A DNA stretch of 64,000 nt from Streptomyces caelestis (GTDB taxonomy: Bacteria > Actinomycetota > Actinomycetes > Streptomycetales > Streptomycetaceae): the NCBI RefSeq assembly GCF_001279005.1, contig NZ_LGCN01000228.1:62001-126000 (forward strand). Direction: 5' to 3'. Position numbers and translations under genes: made by a program. Of this stretch, positions 42,080 through 49,594 are shown piece after piece (positions within the stretch are counted from its first letter, which is position 1; each line of letters opens with the position of its first letter). The notes under the pieces were generated by a model, which did not search any database, was not told the DNA's origin, and was given only the letters and a program-made list of their open reading frames with translations.

Positions 42080-42108
42080 CGGCCCCGTCTGTTGCGCAGG
42101 CGGGGCCG
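42080..42108 (+). terminator. Terminator after jag
   Basis: A 12-bp stem with one G-U (42080-42091 with 42097-42108), loop TTGCG, followed by AACTTTGT. It lies 18 nt after the jag stop. Confidence 0.85.
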
Positions 42109-42184
42109 AACTTTGTCAGCCTGATAGTTCTGTGGTTCTGGTGTCGGCGCCCGGTGTCGGCACGGTACGGAAGGACGGTCCCCC

Positions 42185-42901
42185 GTGACGGAGGCAGCGG
42201 AGCTTCCCCCCGCGCCCGAGCAGGCACGCGAGGTGTTCGGCGATCGCTTCGAGGACGCGGTCCGGTACGCGGAGCTGCTCGCCGAGGCGGGCGTGCAGCG
42301 CGGCTTGATTGGGCCGCGCGAGGTTCCCCGACTGTGGGAGCGGCATCTGTTGAACTGTGCGGTGCTCTCGGAGGTCGTGCCCGAAGGCGTGATGGTGTGT
42401 GACGTGGGCTCGGGGGCCGGCCTGCCGGGCATTCCCCTGGCGCTGGTCCGGGAGGACCTCAAGATCACTCTGTTGGAGCCGCTGCTCCGGCGCACCAACT
42501 TCCTGACCGAGGTCGTCGAGCTGCTCGGACTGGACCATGTGACGGTCGTGCGCGGCCGAGCCGAGGAGGTCATGGGGAAGCTGCCTCCGGTGCACGTGGT
42601 GACCGCGCGCGCCGTGGCTCCGCTCGACCGCCTGGCCACCTGGGGCATTCCTCTGCTGCGGCCCTACGGCGAGATGCTGGCGCTCAAGGGCGACACCGCC
42701 GAGGAGGAGCTGAAGAGCGCGGCGACGGCGCTGAGCAAGCTCGGCGCCGTGGAGACGTCCATCGTGCAGGTGGGCGAGGGCGTGGTGGATCCGATGTCCA
42801 CGGTGGTGCGGGTCGAGGTCGGGGAGAGCCCGGGCGGTGTGCGGTTCGCGGCGAAGCGCGCGAAGGCTGCTCGTACGGGGCGGGCTCGGCGTCGACGCTG
42901 A
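42185..42901 (+). CDS. rsmG: 16S rRNA (guanine-N7) methyltransferase RsmG (GidB)
   Basis: A 238-aa methyltransferase that modifies the 530 loop of 16S rRNA; loss gives low-level streptomycin resistance in Streptomyces. GTG 42185. The S-adenosylmethionine site is CDVGSGAGLPGIPLALV at about residues 74-90, followed by the RsmG pattern LLEPLLRRTNFLTEVVELLG and RAVAPLDRLATWGIPLL. It lies behind the jag terminator, so it may have its own promoter. Confidence 0.95.
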   Translation: MTEAAELPPAPEQAREVFGDRFEDAVRYAELLAEAGVQRGLIGPREVPRLWERHLLNCAVLSEVVPEGVMVCDVGSGAGLPGIPLALVREDLKITLLEPLLRRTNFLTEVVELLGLDHVTVVRGRAEEVMGKLPPVHVVTARAVAPLDRLATWGIPLLRPYGEMLALKGDTAEEELKSAATALSKLGAVETSIVQVGEGVVDPMSTVVRVEVGESPGGVRFAAKRAKAARTGRARRRR

Positions 42902-43240
42902 GGGGCCGACGTACTCCACACAAGCTGTCGAGTCCGTGCGTGCCGGAGTGTCGCGGCAGTGCCGCCTCGGCTGCTATGCATCGTGTTTCACGTGAAACGT
43001 CGCTCACTGCTGCACGACATCATCAGTCGGGGGCGCGCTGCGGCCGAACCCCGTGGCCGAAGGCCTCTCGGTTCGCTCGGAGAGGCTCCGTTTCCCGAGG
43101 AGGCATCCGCCTCCTCAAGGGGTGTGGAGTTGTCCACAGAGGTGGTTTTCTCCACAGAACGTCAGGGCTCACTGGTTCATGACCCCCAAGGCATGGGAGT
43201 CTCTGTTCATAGCGAGCCTGAAGTCGAGGAGAGTGAATCC
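42902..43240. promoter_or_regulatory. parAB leader with parS and DnaA-box-like sites
   Basis: A 339-bp leader, non-coding as judged by poor GC3 before 43241. It contains parS at 42985-42998, a perfect DnaA box TTGTCCACA at 43130-43138 and TTCTCCACA at 43148-43156. The parAB promoter must be here. Confidence 0.65.
42985..42998. other. parS site (perfect)
   Basis: GTTTCACGTGAAAC between rsmG and parA, 243 bp before the parA start, where ParB binding could feed back on parAB. Confidence 0.95.
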
Positions 43241-44269
43241 TTGCGGTCCGACGCCAACATCGCGGGACCGATGACCGATCCGGTCCCCGGTCCCCGTACC
43301 GAGTCGACGGGGGCGGATGTTTCACGTGAAACACCGCCTCCGATGGACGACACTCCCATCGGTCGTGCTGCCCAACTGGCGGTGGAGGCTCTGGGGCGAG
43401 CCGGTGAGGGCCTGCCACGGCCCGAGCGGACCCGCGTCATCGTGGTCGCCAACCAGAAGGGCGGTGTCGGCAAGACGACGACCACCGTCAATCTTGCCGC
43501 GTCGCTCGCTCTGCACGGCAGCCGTGTCCTGGTGATCGACCTCGACCCTCAGGGCAATGCGTCCACGGCCCTGGGCATCGACCACCATGCGGAGGTCCCC
43601 TCCATCTATGACGTCCTGGTGGAGAGCAGACCGCTCGCGGAGGTCGTCCAGCCGGTCCCCGATGTCGAGGGGCTCTTCTGTGCGCCTGCCACGATCGATC
43701 TCGCCGGTGCGGAGATCGAGCTGGTGTCCCTGGTGGCGCGGGAAAGCCGGCTGCAGCGGGCGATCCAGGCGTATGAGCAGCCGCTGGACTACATCCTCAT
43801 CGACTGCCCGCCCTCGCTCGGCCTGCTGACGGTCAACGCGATGGTGGCCGGCCAGGAGGTCCTGATCCCGATCCAGTGTGAGTACTACGCACTGGAGGGG
43901 CTGGGGCAGTTGCTGCGCAATGTCGACCTGGTGCGGGGACACCTCAACCCCACCCTGCACGTATCGACGATCCTGCTCACCATGTACGACGGCCGGACGC
44001 GGCTCGCGTCGCAGGTCGCGGACGAGGTGCGCGCCCACTTCGGTGACGAGGTGCTGCGGACGAGCATTCCCCGCTCCGTCCGTATCTCGGAGGCGCCGAG
44101 CTACGGGCAGACGGTGTTGACTTACGATCCTGGATCAAGTGGTGCCCTCTCCTACTTCGAGGCGGCACGAGAGATTGCGTTGAGGGGTGTCGGCGTCAGC
44201 TATGACGCGTCGCAGGCCCACCTCGGCGTACGGCAGAACGATCCGAGCATGGTGGAGGGCGTCAAGTGA
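43241..44269 (+). CDS. parA: Chromosome partitioning ATPase ParA
   Basis: A 342-aa Walker-type ATPase that positions ParB-oriC complexes in hyphae. The start chosen is TTG 43241: GAGGAGAG lies 7 nt upstream, and GC3 jumps from about 50% before to about 88% after it. ATG 43193 (358 aa) is the common alternative. The deviant Walker A KGGVGKT is at 73-79, followed by [12 protein letters not shown] and YILIDCPPS. Residues 27-31, VSRET, are encoded by a parS site. The stop overlaps parB in GTGA. Confidence 0.95.
   Translation: MRSDANIAGPMTDPVPGPRTESTGADVSRETPPPMDDTPIGRAAQLAVEALGRAGEGLPRPERTRVIVVANQKGGVGKTTTTVNLAASLALHGSRVLVIDLDPQGNASTALGIDHHAEVPSIYDVLVESRPLAEVVQPVPDVEGLFCAPATIDLAGAEIELVSLVARESRLQRAIQAYEQPLDYILIDCPPSLGLLTVNAMVAGQEVLIPIQCEYYALEGLGQLLRNVDLVRGHLNPTLHVSTILLTMYDGRTRLASQVADEVRAHFGDEVLRTSIPRSVRISEAPSYGQTVLTYDPGSSGALSYFEAAREIALRGVGVSYDASQAHLGVRQNDPSMVEGVK
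43319..43332. other. parS site inside parA
   Basis: A perfect GTTTCACGTGAAAC within codons 27-31 of parA, in the non-conserved N-terminal tail before the ATPase domain. Confidence 0.95.
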
Positions 44270-45354
44270 GCGAGCGACGGAGGGGGCTGGGTCGTGGTCT
44301 CGGCGCGCTGATCCCTACTGCACCGACGGAGAAGACGGTGGCACCGGCCGCGCTGGGCGGCGCTGTTTCCCCGTCTCCTTCGGTGATGCCGATACTGCCG
44401 AACGGGCGAGGGGTGGCTGCTGCGGAGGTGGCCACGCTGTCGAATGTTTCACGTGAAACGGAAGAGGGCGCTGCGATCCTGCCCGCGCCACCCATGGGTG
44501 CGCACTTCGCCGAGATCCCTCTCGATGCCATTACGCCGAACCCCCGGCAGCCGCGCGAGGTCTTCGACGAGGACGCGCTGTCCGAGCTGGTCACCTCCAT
44601 CAAGGAGGTCGGTCTCCTCCAGCCGGTCGTCGTACGGCAGGTGGATCCCGCGCGCTATGAGCTCATCATGGGTGAGCGGCGGTGGCGGGCCTGCCATGAG
44701 GCGGGGCTCGAGGCGATCCCGGCAATCGTGCGGGCCACTGAGGACGAGAAGCTCCTCCTGGACGCGCTGCTGGAGAACCTGCACCGTGCTCAGCTGAACC
44801 CGCTGGAAGAGGCCGCCGCCTATGACCAGCTGCTGAAGGACTTCAATTGCACGCATGACCAGCTGGCGGACCGCATCGGTCGGTCCCGGCCGCAGGTGTC
44901 CAACACGCTGCGTCTGCTGAAGCTCTCCCCGAGCGTTCAGCGCAAGGTCGCCGCCGGTGTGCTGTCCGCCGGACACGCACGCGCGCTGCTGTCCGTCGAG
45001 GACGCCGAGGAGCAGGACCGGCTGGCCCACCGGATCGTGGCCGAAGGGCTTTCGGTGCGGGCGGTCGAGGAGATCGTGACCCTGATGGGTTCAGGTCCTC
45101 AGAAGGCTCAGCGGTCCAAGGGGCCGCGCGCCGGAGCTCTTGTCTCCCCCGCGCTGACGGATCTGGCGACGCGTCTCTCGGATCGCTTCGAGACGCGGGT
45201 GAAGGTCGATCTGGGTCAGAAGAAGGGCAAGATCACCGTGGAGTTCGCCTCCATGGAGGACCTTGAGCGCATCCTCGGTACCCTCGCTCCGGGGGAGGGT
45301 CCTGTTCTGGAGAGGAGTCTGGTGGACGACCACTCCGTGGAGACCGAGTCCTGA
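44266..45354 (+). CDS. parB: Chromosome partitioning protein ParB
   Basis: A 362-aa CTP-dependent DNA clamp that loads at parS. GTG 44266. A basic start [14 protein letters not shown] is followed by a variable region in which VSRET (61-65) is encoded by a parS site. The ParB/Srx CTPase domain has [15 protein letters not shown] and GERRWRA, the HTH that reads parS is [20 protein letters not shown], and a C-terminal dimerisation domain follows. Together with parA it condenses origins before sporulation septation. Confidence 0.97.
   Translation: MSERRRGLGRGLGALIPTAPTEKTVAPAALGGAVSPSPSVMPILPNGRGVAAAEVATLSNVSRETEEGAAILPAPPMGAHFAEIPLDAITPNPRQPREVFDEDALSELVTSIKEVGLLQPVVVRQVDPARYELIMGERRWRACHEAGLEAIPAIVRATEDEKLLLDALLENLHRAQLNPLEEAAAYDQLLKDFNCTHDQLADRIGRSRPQVSNTLRLLKLSPSVQRKVAAGVLSAGHARALLSVEDAEEQDRLAHRIVAEGLSVRAVEEIVTLMGSGPQKAQRSKGPRAGALVSPALTDLATRLSDRFETRVKVDLGQKKGKITVEFASMEDLERILGTLAPGEGPVLERSLVDDHSVETES
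44446..44459. other. parS site inside parB
   Basis: A perfect GTTTCACGTGAAAC covering codons 61-65 of parB, in its variable N-terminal region. Confidence 0.95.
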
Positions 45355-45395
45355 TCCTTCGGCGGAGCCGGCCGTGCGGCCGACCGGGTGACCAG

Positions 45396-45447
45396 GGACG
45401 GACTGTGTCCGGTGTGTACCGGAACACGGTCCGTCCTTTGCTTTTTG
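45396..45447 (+). terminator. Terminator of parAB
   Basis: A stem of about 18 bp with a bulge and a wobble (GGACGGACTGTGTCCGGT with ACCGGAACACGGTCCGTCC) followed by TTTGCTTTTT, an unusually strong T-tract for this GC-rich genome. Confidence 0.9.
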
Positions 45448-45681
45448 GCGGTATCGATGGAATCGCTTCATGGATACGATGCGTGTGGACAGGGCGCATC
45501 CACCCGGTAGTACCTCTGGGAGCAAGGCAGGGGCCATGCGAATGACGAGCCGCACCGGACTGGTGAGCGCGGGGCTGGGGGTGGGCGCCGTCAGCGGCTT
45601 CATCGGCAGCCTGCTCAGGGAACGGAGCGCTCTGACAGCCGCCCGCGAGGCAGCGGGGGAAGGAAGCGAGGAACAGCCTTC
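45448..45681. promoter_or_regulatory. Region upstream of the GNAT gene, possible small ORF
   Basis: 234 bp between the parAB terminator and the GNAT gene. A frame from ATG 45537 (MRMTSRTGLVSAGLGVGAVS, 85 aa, to 45793) has good GC3 at first and a hydrophobic start, but it would overlap the GNAT gene by 112 bp and its codon use worsens there. I do not call it a gene. Confidence 0.35.
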
Positions 45682-46299
45682 ATGGGCCGTCGGCTCGTAC
45701 CGCTCACGTTGGACAACCTTCCGGATCTCCCCCAGCGCTGTCGCTCGTGCGTCTTCTGGGAACTCGACCCCGTCAGCGGTGAGGCAGCGGTAAAGGCGGG
45801 AACCCCCTCGGTCGAGAAGGAGGCGTGGATCTCGGCCGTCCTCCTGGACTGGGGATCCTGCGGAAGGATCGTCTACGTCGATGACGTCCCCGTGGGTTTC
45901 GTCCTCTACGCTCCACCCGCTTATGTGCCGCGCTCCACGGCGTTTCCCACCAGCCCCGTGTCGCCCGATGCGGTGCAGTTGATGACCGCGTTCATCATGC
46001 CGGGGTATCAGGGGCAAGGGCTGGGTCGGGTGATGGTGCAGACGGTGGCCAAGGACTTGCTGCGCCGTGGCTTCAAAGCGATCGAGGCCTTCGGTGACGC
46101 CCGCTGGAAGGAGCCGGCCTGTGTCCTGCCCGCGGACCATCTGCTCGCCGTGGGCTTCAAGACGGTCCGCCAGCACCCCACCTACCCCAGGCTGAGGCTG
46201 GAGCTGAGGACGACGCTCTCCTGGAAGGAAGACGTCGAGATGGCACTGGACCGGCTGCTCGGGGCGGTGCAGAAGGAGCCGGCGCTGCGGCCCCTCTGA
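45682..46299 (+). CDS. GNAT family N-acetyltransferase
   Basis: A 205-aa protein from ATG 45682 with GAGGAACAGCCTTC upstream. The acetyl-CoA pyrophosphate loop is MPGYQGQGLGRVMVQTV at about residues 107-123. The preceding strands and the C-terminal WKEPACVLPADHLLAVGFKTV fit the GNAT fold. The acceptor substrate is unknown. The gene is conserved beside parB in Streptomyces and converges on trxA through a shared terminator. Confidence 0.88.
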   Translation: MGRRLVPLTLDNLPDLPQRCRSCVFWELDPVSGEAAVKAGTPSVEKEAWISAVLLDWGSCGRIVYVDDVPVGFVLYAPPAYVPRSTAFPTSPVSPDAVQLMTAFIMPGYQGQGLGRVMVQTVAKDLLRRGFKAIEAFGDARWKEPACVLPADHLLAVGFKTVRQHPTYPRLRLELRTTLSWKEDVEMALDRLLGAVQKEPALRPL

Positions 46300-46308
46300 T
46301 GCTCCTCG

Positions 46309-46346
46309 CACGAAGGGGCCGACCCAGGTGGGCCGGCCCCTTCGTG
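46309..46346. terminator. Bidirectional terminator GNAT / trxA, abutting parS
   Basis: A 13-bp stem (46309-46321 with 46334-46346) with a 12-nt loop between convergent genes. Its last base is the first base of the parS-like site at 46346. Confidence 0.88.
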
Positions 46347-46359
46347 TTCCACGTGAAAC
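46346..46359. other. parS-like site (one mismatch)
   Basis: GTTCCACGTGAAAC, the same single-base variant as at 16488. It directly follows the GNAT/trxA terminator hairpin. Confidence 0.75.
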
Positions 46360-46388
46360 ATGTGCCGCCGGTGAGGCGGTCGGCGCTT

Positions 46389-46721
46389 TTACTCGGCGAT
46401 GAAGTCCTCGAGGTCGCGGACGATCGCAGCCTTCGGCTTGGCGCCGACGATGGTCTTGGCGACCTCGCCGCCCTGGTAGACGTTCAGGGTCGGGATGGAC
46501 ATGACGCCGTACTTGGCGGCCGTGGCCGGGTTCTCGTCGATGTTCAGCTTGACGATCTCGATCTTGTCCCCGTACTCGGCGGCGATCGCCTCGAGGGAGG
46601 GGGCGATCTGACGGCACGGACCGCACCAGGCGGCCCAGAAGTCCACCAGGACGGGCTTGTCGCTCTTGAGGACGTCCTGCTCGAAGGAGTCGTCGGTCAC
46701 ATGCTTCAGGGTGCCGGCCAC
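46389..46721 (-). CDS. trxA: Thioredoxin
   Basis: A 110-aa thiol-disulfide carrier from ATG 46721. Active site WCGPC with Cys33 and Cys36, cis-Pro region MSIPTLNVYQGG. It accepts electrons from TrxB, encoded 41 bp upstream on the same transcript. The sigma-R-type promoter ahead of trxB should drive both. Confidence 0.97.
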   Translation of the reverse strand: MAGTLKHVTDDSFEQDVLKSDKPVLVDFWAAWCGPCRQIAPSLEAIAAEYGDKIEIVKLNIDENPATAAKYGVMSIPTLNVYQGGEVAKTIVGAKPKAAIVRDLEDFIAE

Positions 46722-46762
46722 AGCGGGCTCCTTAACTGGTTGGTGCGTGGGACGGATGGGAG

Positions 46763-47731
46763 TCAGACAGCGGTCTTCTCGGGCTCGGCCTTGTCCTCGT
46801 CCGAGAGGGCGGCGAGGAAGCGCTCGGCGTCGAGGGCGGCGGAACAGCCCGTACCGGCCGCGGTGATCGCCTGACGGTAGGTGTGGTCGACCACGTCGCC
46901 GGCCCCGAAGACACCGGTGAGGTTCGTGCGCGTCGAAGGTGCCTCAACCTTCAGGTAGCCCTCCTCGTCCAGCTCCAGCTGGCCCTTGAAGAGCTCGGTG
47001 CGCGGGTCGTGGCCGATCGCGATGAACAGACCGGTCACCGCCAGGTCGGAGAGCTCGCCGGTCTTGACGTTGCGCAGCTTCAGACCCGAGAGCTTCTGGT
47101 CGCCCTGGACCTCGGCGACCTCGCTGTCCCAGACGAACGAGATCTTCGGGTCGGCGAAGGCGCGTTCCTGCATCGCCTTGGAGGCGCGCAGGGTGTCACG
47201 GCGGTGGACGATCGTCACGGACTTGGCGAAGCGGGAGAGGAAGGTGGCCTCCTCCATCGCGGTGTCGCCACCACCGATCACGGCGATGTCGTGGTCCTTG
47301 AAGAAGAACCCGTCACACGTGGCGCACCACGAGACGCCGCGGCCGGAGAGGGCGTCCTCGTTGGGCAGGCCGAGCTTGCGGTGCTGCGATCCGGTGGTGA
47401 CGATGACGGCCTTCGCCTTGTGGACCGTGCCGGCGGTGTCCGTGACGGTCTTGATCTCACCGGTCAGGTCGACGGCGATCACGTCGTCCGGAACGAGCTC
47501 GGCGCCGAAGCGCTCCGCCTGGGCCCGCATGTTGTCCATGAGCTCGGGGCCCATGATGCCGTCCTGGAAGCCGGGGAAGTTCTCGACCTCGGTGGTGTTC
47601 ATCAGCGCGCCACCGGCGGTGACGGCGCCCTCGAACACCAAGGGCTTCAGCGACGCACGGGCGGTGTAGAGCGCCGCCGTGTAGCCGGCGGGCCCCGAAC
47701 CGATGATGATCACGTTACGGACGTCGCTCAC
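46763..47731 (-). CDS. trxB: Thioredoxin-disulfide reductase
   Basis: A 322-aa FAD/NADPH enzyme from GTG 47731. The FAD motif is [12 protein letters not shown] at 11-22, the redox pair is CATC with Cys136 and Cys139, the NADPH motif is [16 protein letters not shown], and the C-terminal FAD motif is GVFGAGDV. It reduces TrxA. A perfect sigma-R-type promoter lies 72-98 bp upstream. Confidence 0.97.
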   Translation of the reverse strand: MSDVRNVIIIGSGPAGYTAALYTARASLKPLVFEGAVTAGGALMNTTEVENFPGFQDGIMGPELMDNMRAQAERFGAELVPDDVIAVDLTGEIKTVTDTAGTVHKAKAVIVTTGSQHRKLGLPNEDALSGRGVSWCATCDGFFFKDHDIAVIGGGDTAMEEATFLSRFAKSVTIVHRRDTLRASKAMQERAFADPKISFVWDSEVAEVQGDQKLSGLKLRNVKTGELSDLAVTGLFIAIGHDPRTELFKGQLELDEEGYLKVEAPSTRTNLTGVFGAGDVVDHTYRQAITAAGTGCSAALDAERFLAALSDEDKAEPEKTAV

Positions 47732-47802
47732 GGCTTGATTCCTCGTCTCTGGTCTGCGTCGGTCGACCGGGGGGAGCTTCTTTCAGAACTCTCACCCCAC
47801 CC

Positions 47803-47829
47803 AACGGATCCTAAGGGGCGCGCATTCCC
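47803..47829 (-). promoter_or_regulatory. Sigma-R-type promoter of trxBA
   Basis: On the minus strand GGGAAT (47829-47824), an 18-bp spacer, then GTTGGG (from 47805). This matches the Streptomyces sigma-R consensus GGAAT-N18-GTT, which is known to drive trxBA under disulfide stress in S. coelicolor. Confidence 0.85.
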
Positions 47830-47855
47830 GCGGTGTCCGGGCACACGGACACCGC
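47830..47855 (-). terminator. Hairpin after the anti-sigma gene
   Basis: A perfect 10-bp stem (47830-47839 with 47846-47855), loop GGCACA. It lies 70 nt past the anti-sigma stop and directly abuts the trxB promoter -35 element, insulating it. Confidence 0.7.
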
Positions 47856-47924
47856 TCACTGCCGGCACGGAGAAGCCGCACTCCGTACGGGATACCACGC
47901 AGGAGGGAGACGAAGCGTCGGTTG

Positions 47925-48842
47925 TCAGGGGCGTGTGTAGGAGTGCTTCAGCAGAACCTTCGCCGTGGCGGCCGTGGACGGGTTGTCCACACAGGTCGCC
48001 TCGACGATGTACGCGGTCACACGAGTGTCGTCCGAGGCGTCGGGAAGCACGACGAGTATCGCTTCCCTCCCCTTGTACGTGCCCTTCTCGGTGGCGAGAG
48101 CGGCGTCGTTGCGACCGATGCCGTCGCTGACGCATGTCGGCACCGCGGAGTCCTTGAGGACCCTGGGGCGGACGGCGTCGGACTCCGACTGCGACCCGAA
48201 GGTGTCCGCGGTGCCGGAGCCCTTCGCCTTCCCTTGGCTCTGTGCGAGGAGATCGGTGACCTGCTTCTCCAGCTTCCCCTCGGAGAAGGTGTCCGAGACG
48301 GCCGCCCGGGGGCCCTCGTTCTGTCCGGTGCCGTCGTTCATGGAGGACAGCACCACCGACCCCAGTCCCAGTGCGGCAACCGTGAACACGGTCCCCAGGA
48401 CGGCGACCCGGCGACGCCCGCCGCGCGGACGGCCCTTGCGTCCCGGTCCGGTCGTGGTGGAACGGGGGCGCCCGGCGGGCCGGCCCTGAGGCGCCGATGT
48501 TTCACGTGAAACGTGCACGGGCTCGTCGTCGGAGGGTGCGGGAGAAGTACCGGCGGGTTCCTCGACAGCCTCGGGCTCCGGCGCCGTGGCATGCAGCAGG
48601 GCTTCCGCGGCCAGCGCGGCGTCGATGCGGCCCGCCACCTCGGCGGGCATGCGGGGCGGTCCCGGCGCCGTGCCGAGCAGGTCGCGGATCTCCTCGAGCG
48701 AGGCATGGACGTCCGCGCAGAGCACGCACGCGTTCAGGTGCCGGCGTACATCGGCGCTCCGGGTGGACGGGAGGATCCCTTCGGCCAGGTCGGAGATCTC
48801 CGTGACGTCCGGGTGCTCCGCCATGTCTGTCGTCGACGTCAC
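47925..48842 (-). CDS. Membrane anti-sigma factor with zinc-binding motif (RsmA-like)
   Basis: A 305-aa protein from GTG 48842, overlapping the sigM stop in GTGA. The N-terminal ZAS-type domain has His35-x3-Cys39-x2-Cys42 (HLNACVLC). A disordered linker follows, with VSRET at 111-115 encoded by a parS site. One transmembrane helix at about 150-172 (VAVLGTVFTVAALGLGSVVL) leads to an external C-terminal domain of about 130 residues. By position it should bind and hold back SigM. Confidence 0.87.
   Translation of the reverse strand: MTSTTDMAEHPDVTEISDLAEGILPSTRSADVRRHLNACVLCADVHASLEEIRDLLGTAPGPPRMPAEVAGRIDAALAAEALLHATAPEPEAVEEPAGTSPAPSDDEPVHVSRETSAPQGRPAGRPRSTTTGPGRKGRPRGGRRRVAVLGTVFTVAALGLGSVVLSSMNDGTGQNEGPRAAVSDTFSEGKLEKQVTDLLAQSQGKAKGSGTADTFGSQSESDAVRPRVLKDSAVPTCVSDGIGRNDAALATEKGTYKGREAILVVLPDASDDTRVTAYIVEATCVDNPSTAATAKVLLKHSYTRP
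48499..48512. other. parS site inside the anti-sigma gene
   Basis: A perfect GTTTCACGTGAAAC within codons 111-115, in the low-complexity linker of the protein. Confidence 0.95.
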
Positions 48843-49564
48843 GCTCGCCCACCTCCGCCCTTCACTACAGCCGGGTCGTTCGATCCTGGGTCCGGCGGAT
48901 CCGCTCGCCGCGGGTCCGCTGCGGGTGGGACGGGCGCCCCCTGTGTACGGTTCCGTCCCCCGCCCTGTTTCCTGCCCTCACCGGGGCCCTCCGGCCGTAG
49001 ATGGGCGAGCAGGGGCAGGAGTCTGGCTCTGCCCCGCGCGCAGCGGCTCTTCACCGTGCCGGTGGGCACGTCGAGGATGCGTGCGGCTTCGGCGACCGGA
49101 TAGCCCTGCATGTCCACGAGGACGAGCGCCGCCCGCTGATCGGGTGGGAGGGTGCCCATGGCCTCGATGAGCTGGCGGTGCAGATCGTTGCGCTCAGCGG
49201 GGGCGGAGGCGGACTCGTGGGGTTCGAGCAACTGCTCCAGGCGCTCGGTGTCGTCGACCGGAGCGGTCTTGCGCGAGGCCGCTTTGCGGGCACGGTCCAG
49301 GCAGGCGTTCACCGTGATCCGGTGCAGCCACGTCGTGACGGCCGACTGGCCGCGGAAGGTGTGGGCGGCCCGATAGGCGGAGACGAGGGCGTCCTGAACG
49401 GCGTCAGCGGCCTCCTCGCGATCACCGAGCGTCCGGAGTGCCACGGCCCACAGCCGGTCACGGTGCCGGCGCACGAGCTCACCGAAGGCGTCGGGGTCGC
49501 CTTCGACATGGCGGGCGAGGAGGTCCTGATCGCTGACGTGGCCATAGGCGCTGTCGTCTGCCAC
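48839..49564 (-). CDS. sigM: ECF RNA polymerase sigma factor SigM
   Basis: A 241-aa sigma-70 family factor. Region 2 is at about residues 20-85 (DAFGELVRRHRDRLWAVALR, then DALVSAYRAAHTFRGQSAVTTW). Region 4 is at 125-180 (MGTLPPDQRAALVLVDMQGYPVAEAA, then VPTGTVKSRCARGRARL). The C-terminus is a Gly/Arg/Pro tail. It sits in the conserved murJ-pseudokinase-sigM-antisigma-trxBA order of actinobacteria. The start is ATG 49564, 30 bp after the pseudokinase stop. Confidence 0.92.
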   Translation of the reverse strand: MADDSAYGHVSDQDLLARHVEGDPDAFGELVRRHRDRLWAVALRTLGDREEAADAVQDALVSAYRAAHTFRGQSAVTTWLHRITVNACLDRARKAASRKTAPVDDTERLEQLLEPHESASAPAERNDLHRQLIEAMGTLPPDQRAALVLVDMQGYPVAEAARILDVPTGTVKSRCARGRARLLPLLAHLRPEGPGEGRKQGGGRNRTQGAPVPPAADPRRADPPDPGSNDPAVVKGGGGRA

Positions 49565-49594
49565 CGGACCTCCCCCCTTCGGCTTCGTGGGCCC

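Noticed and set aside
45537..45793. Possible 85-aa protein with a hydrophobic start upstream of the GNAT gene
   Set aside because: It overlaps the well-supported GNAT gene by 112 bp in another frame and its GC3 falls in the overlap.
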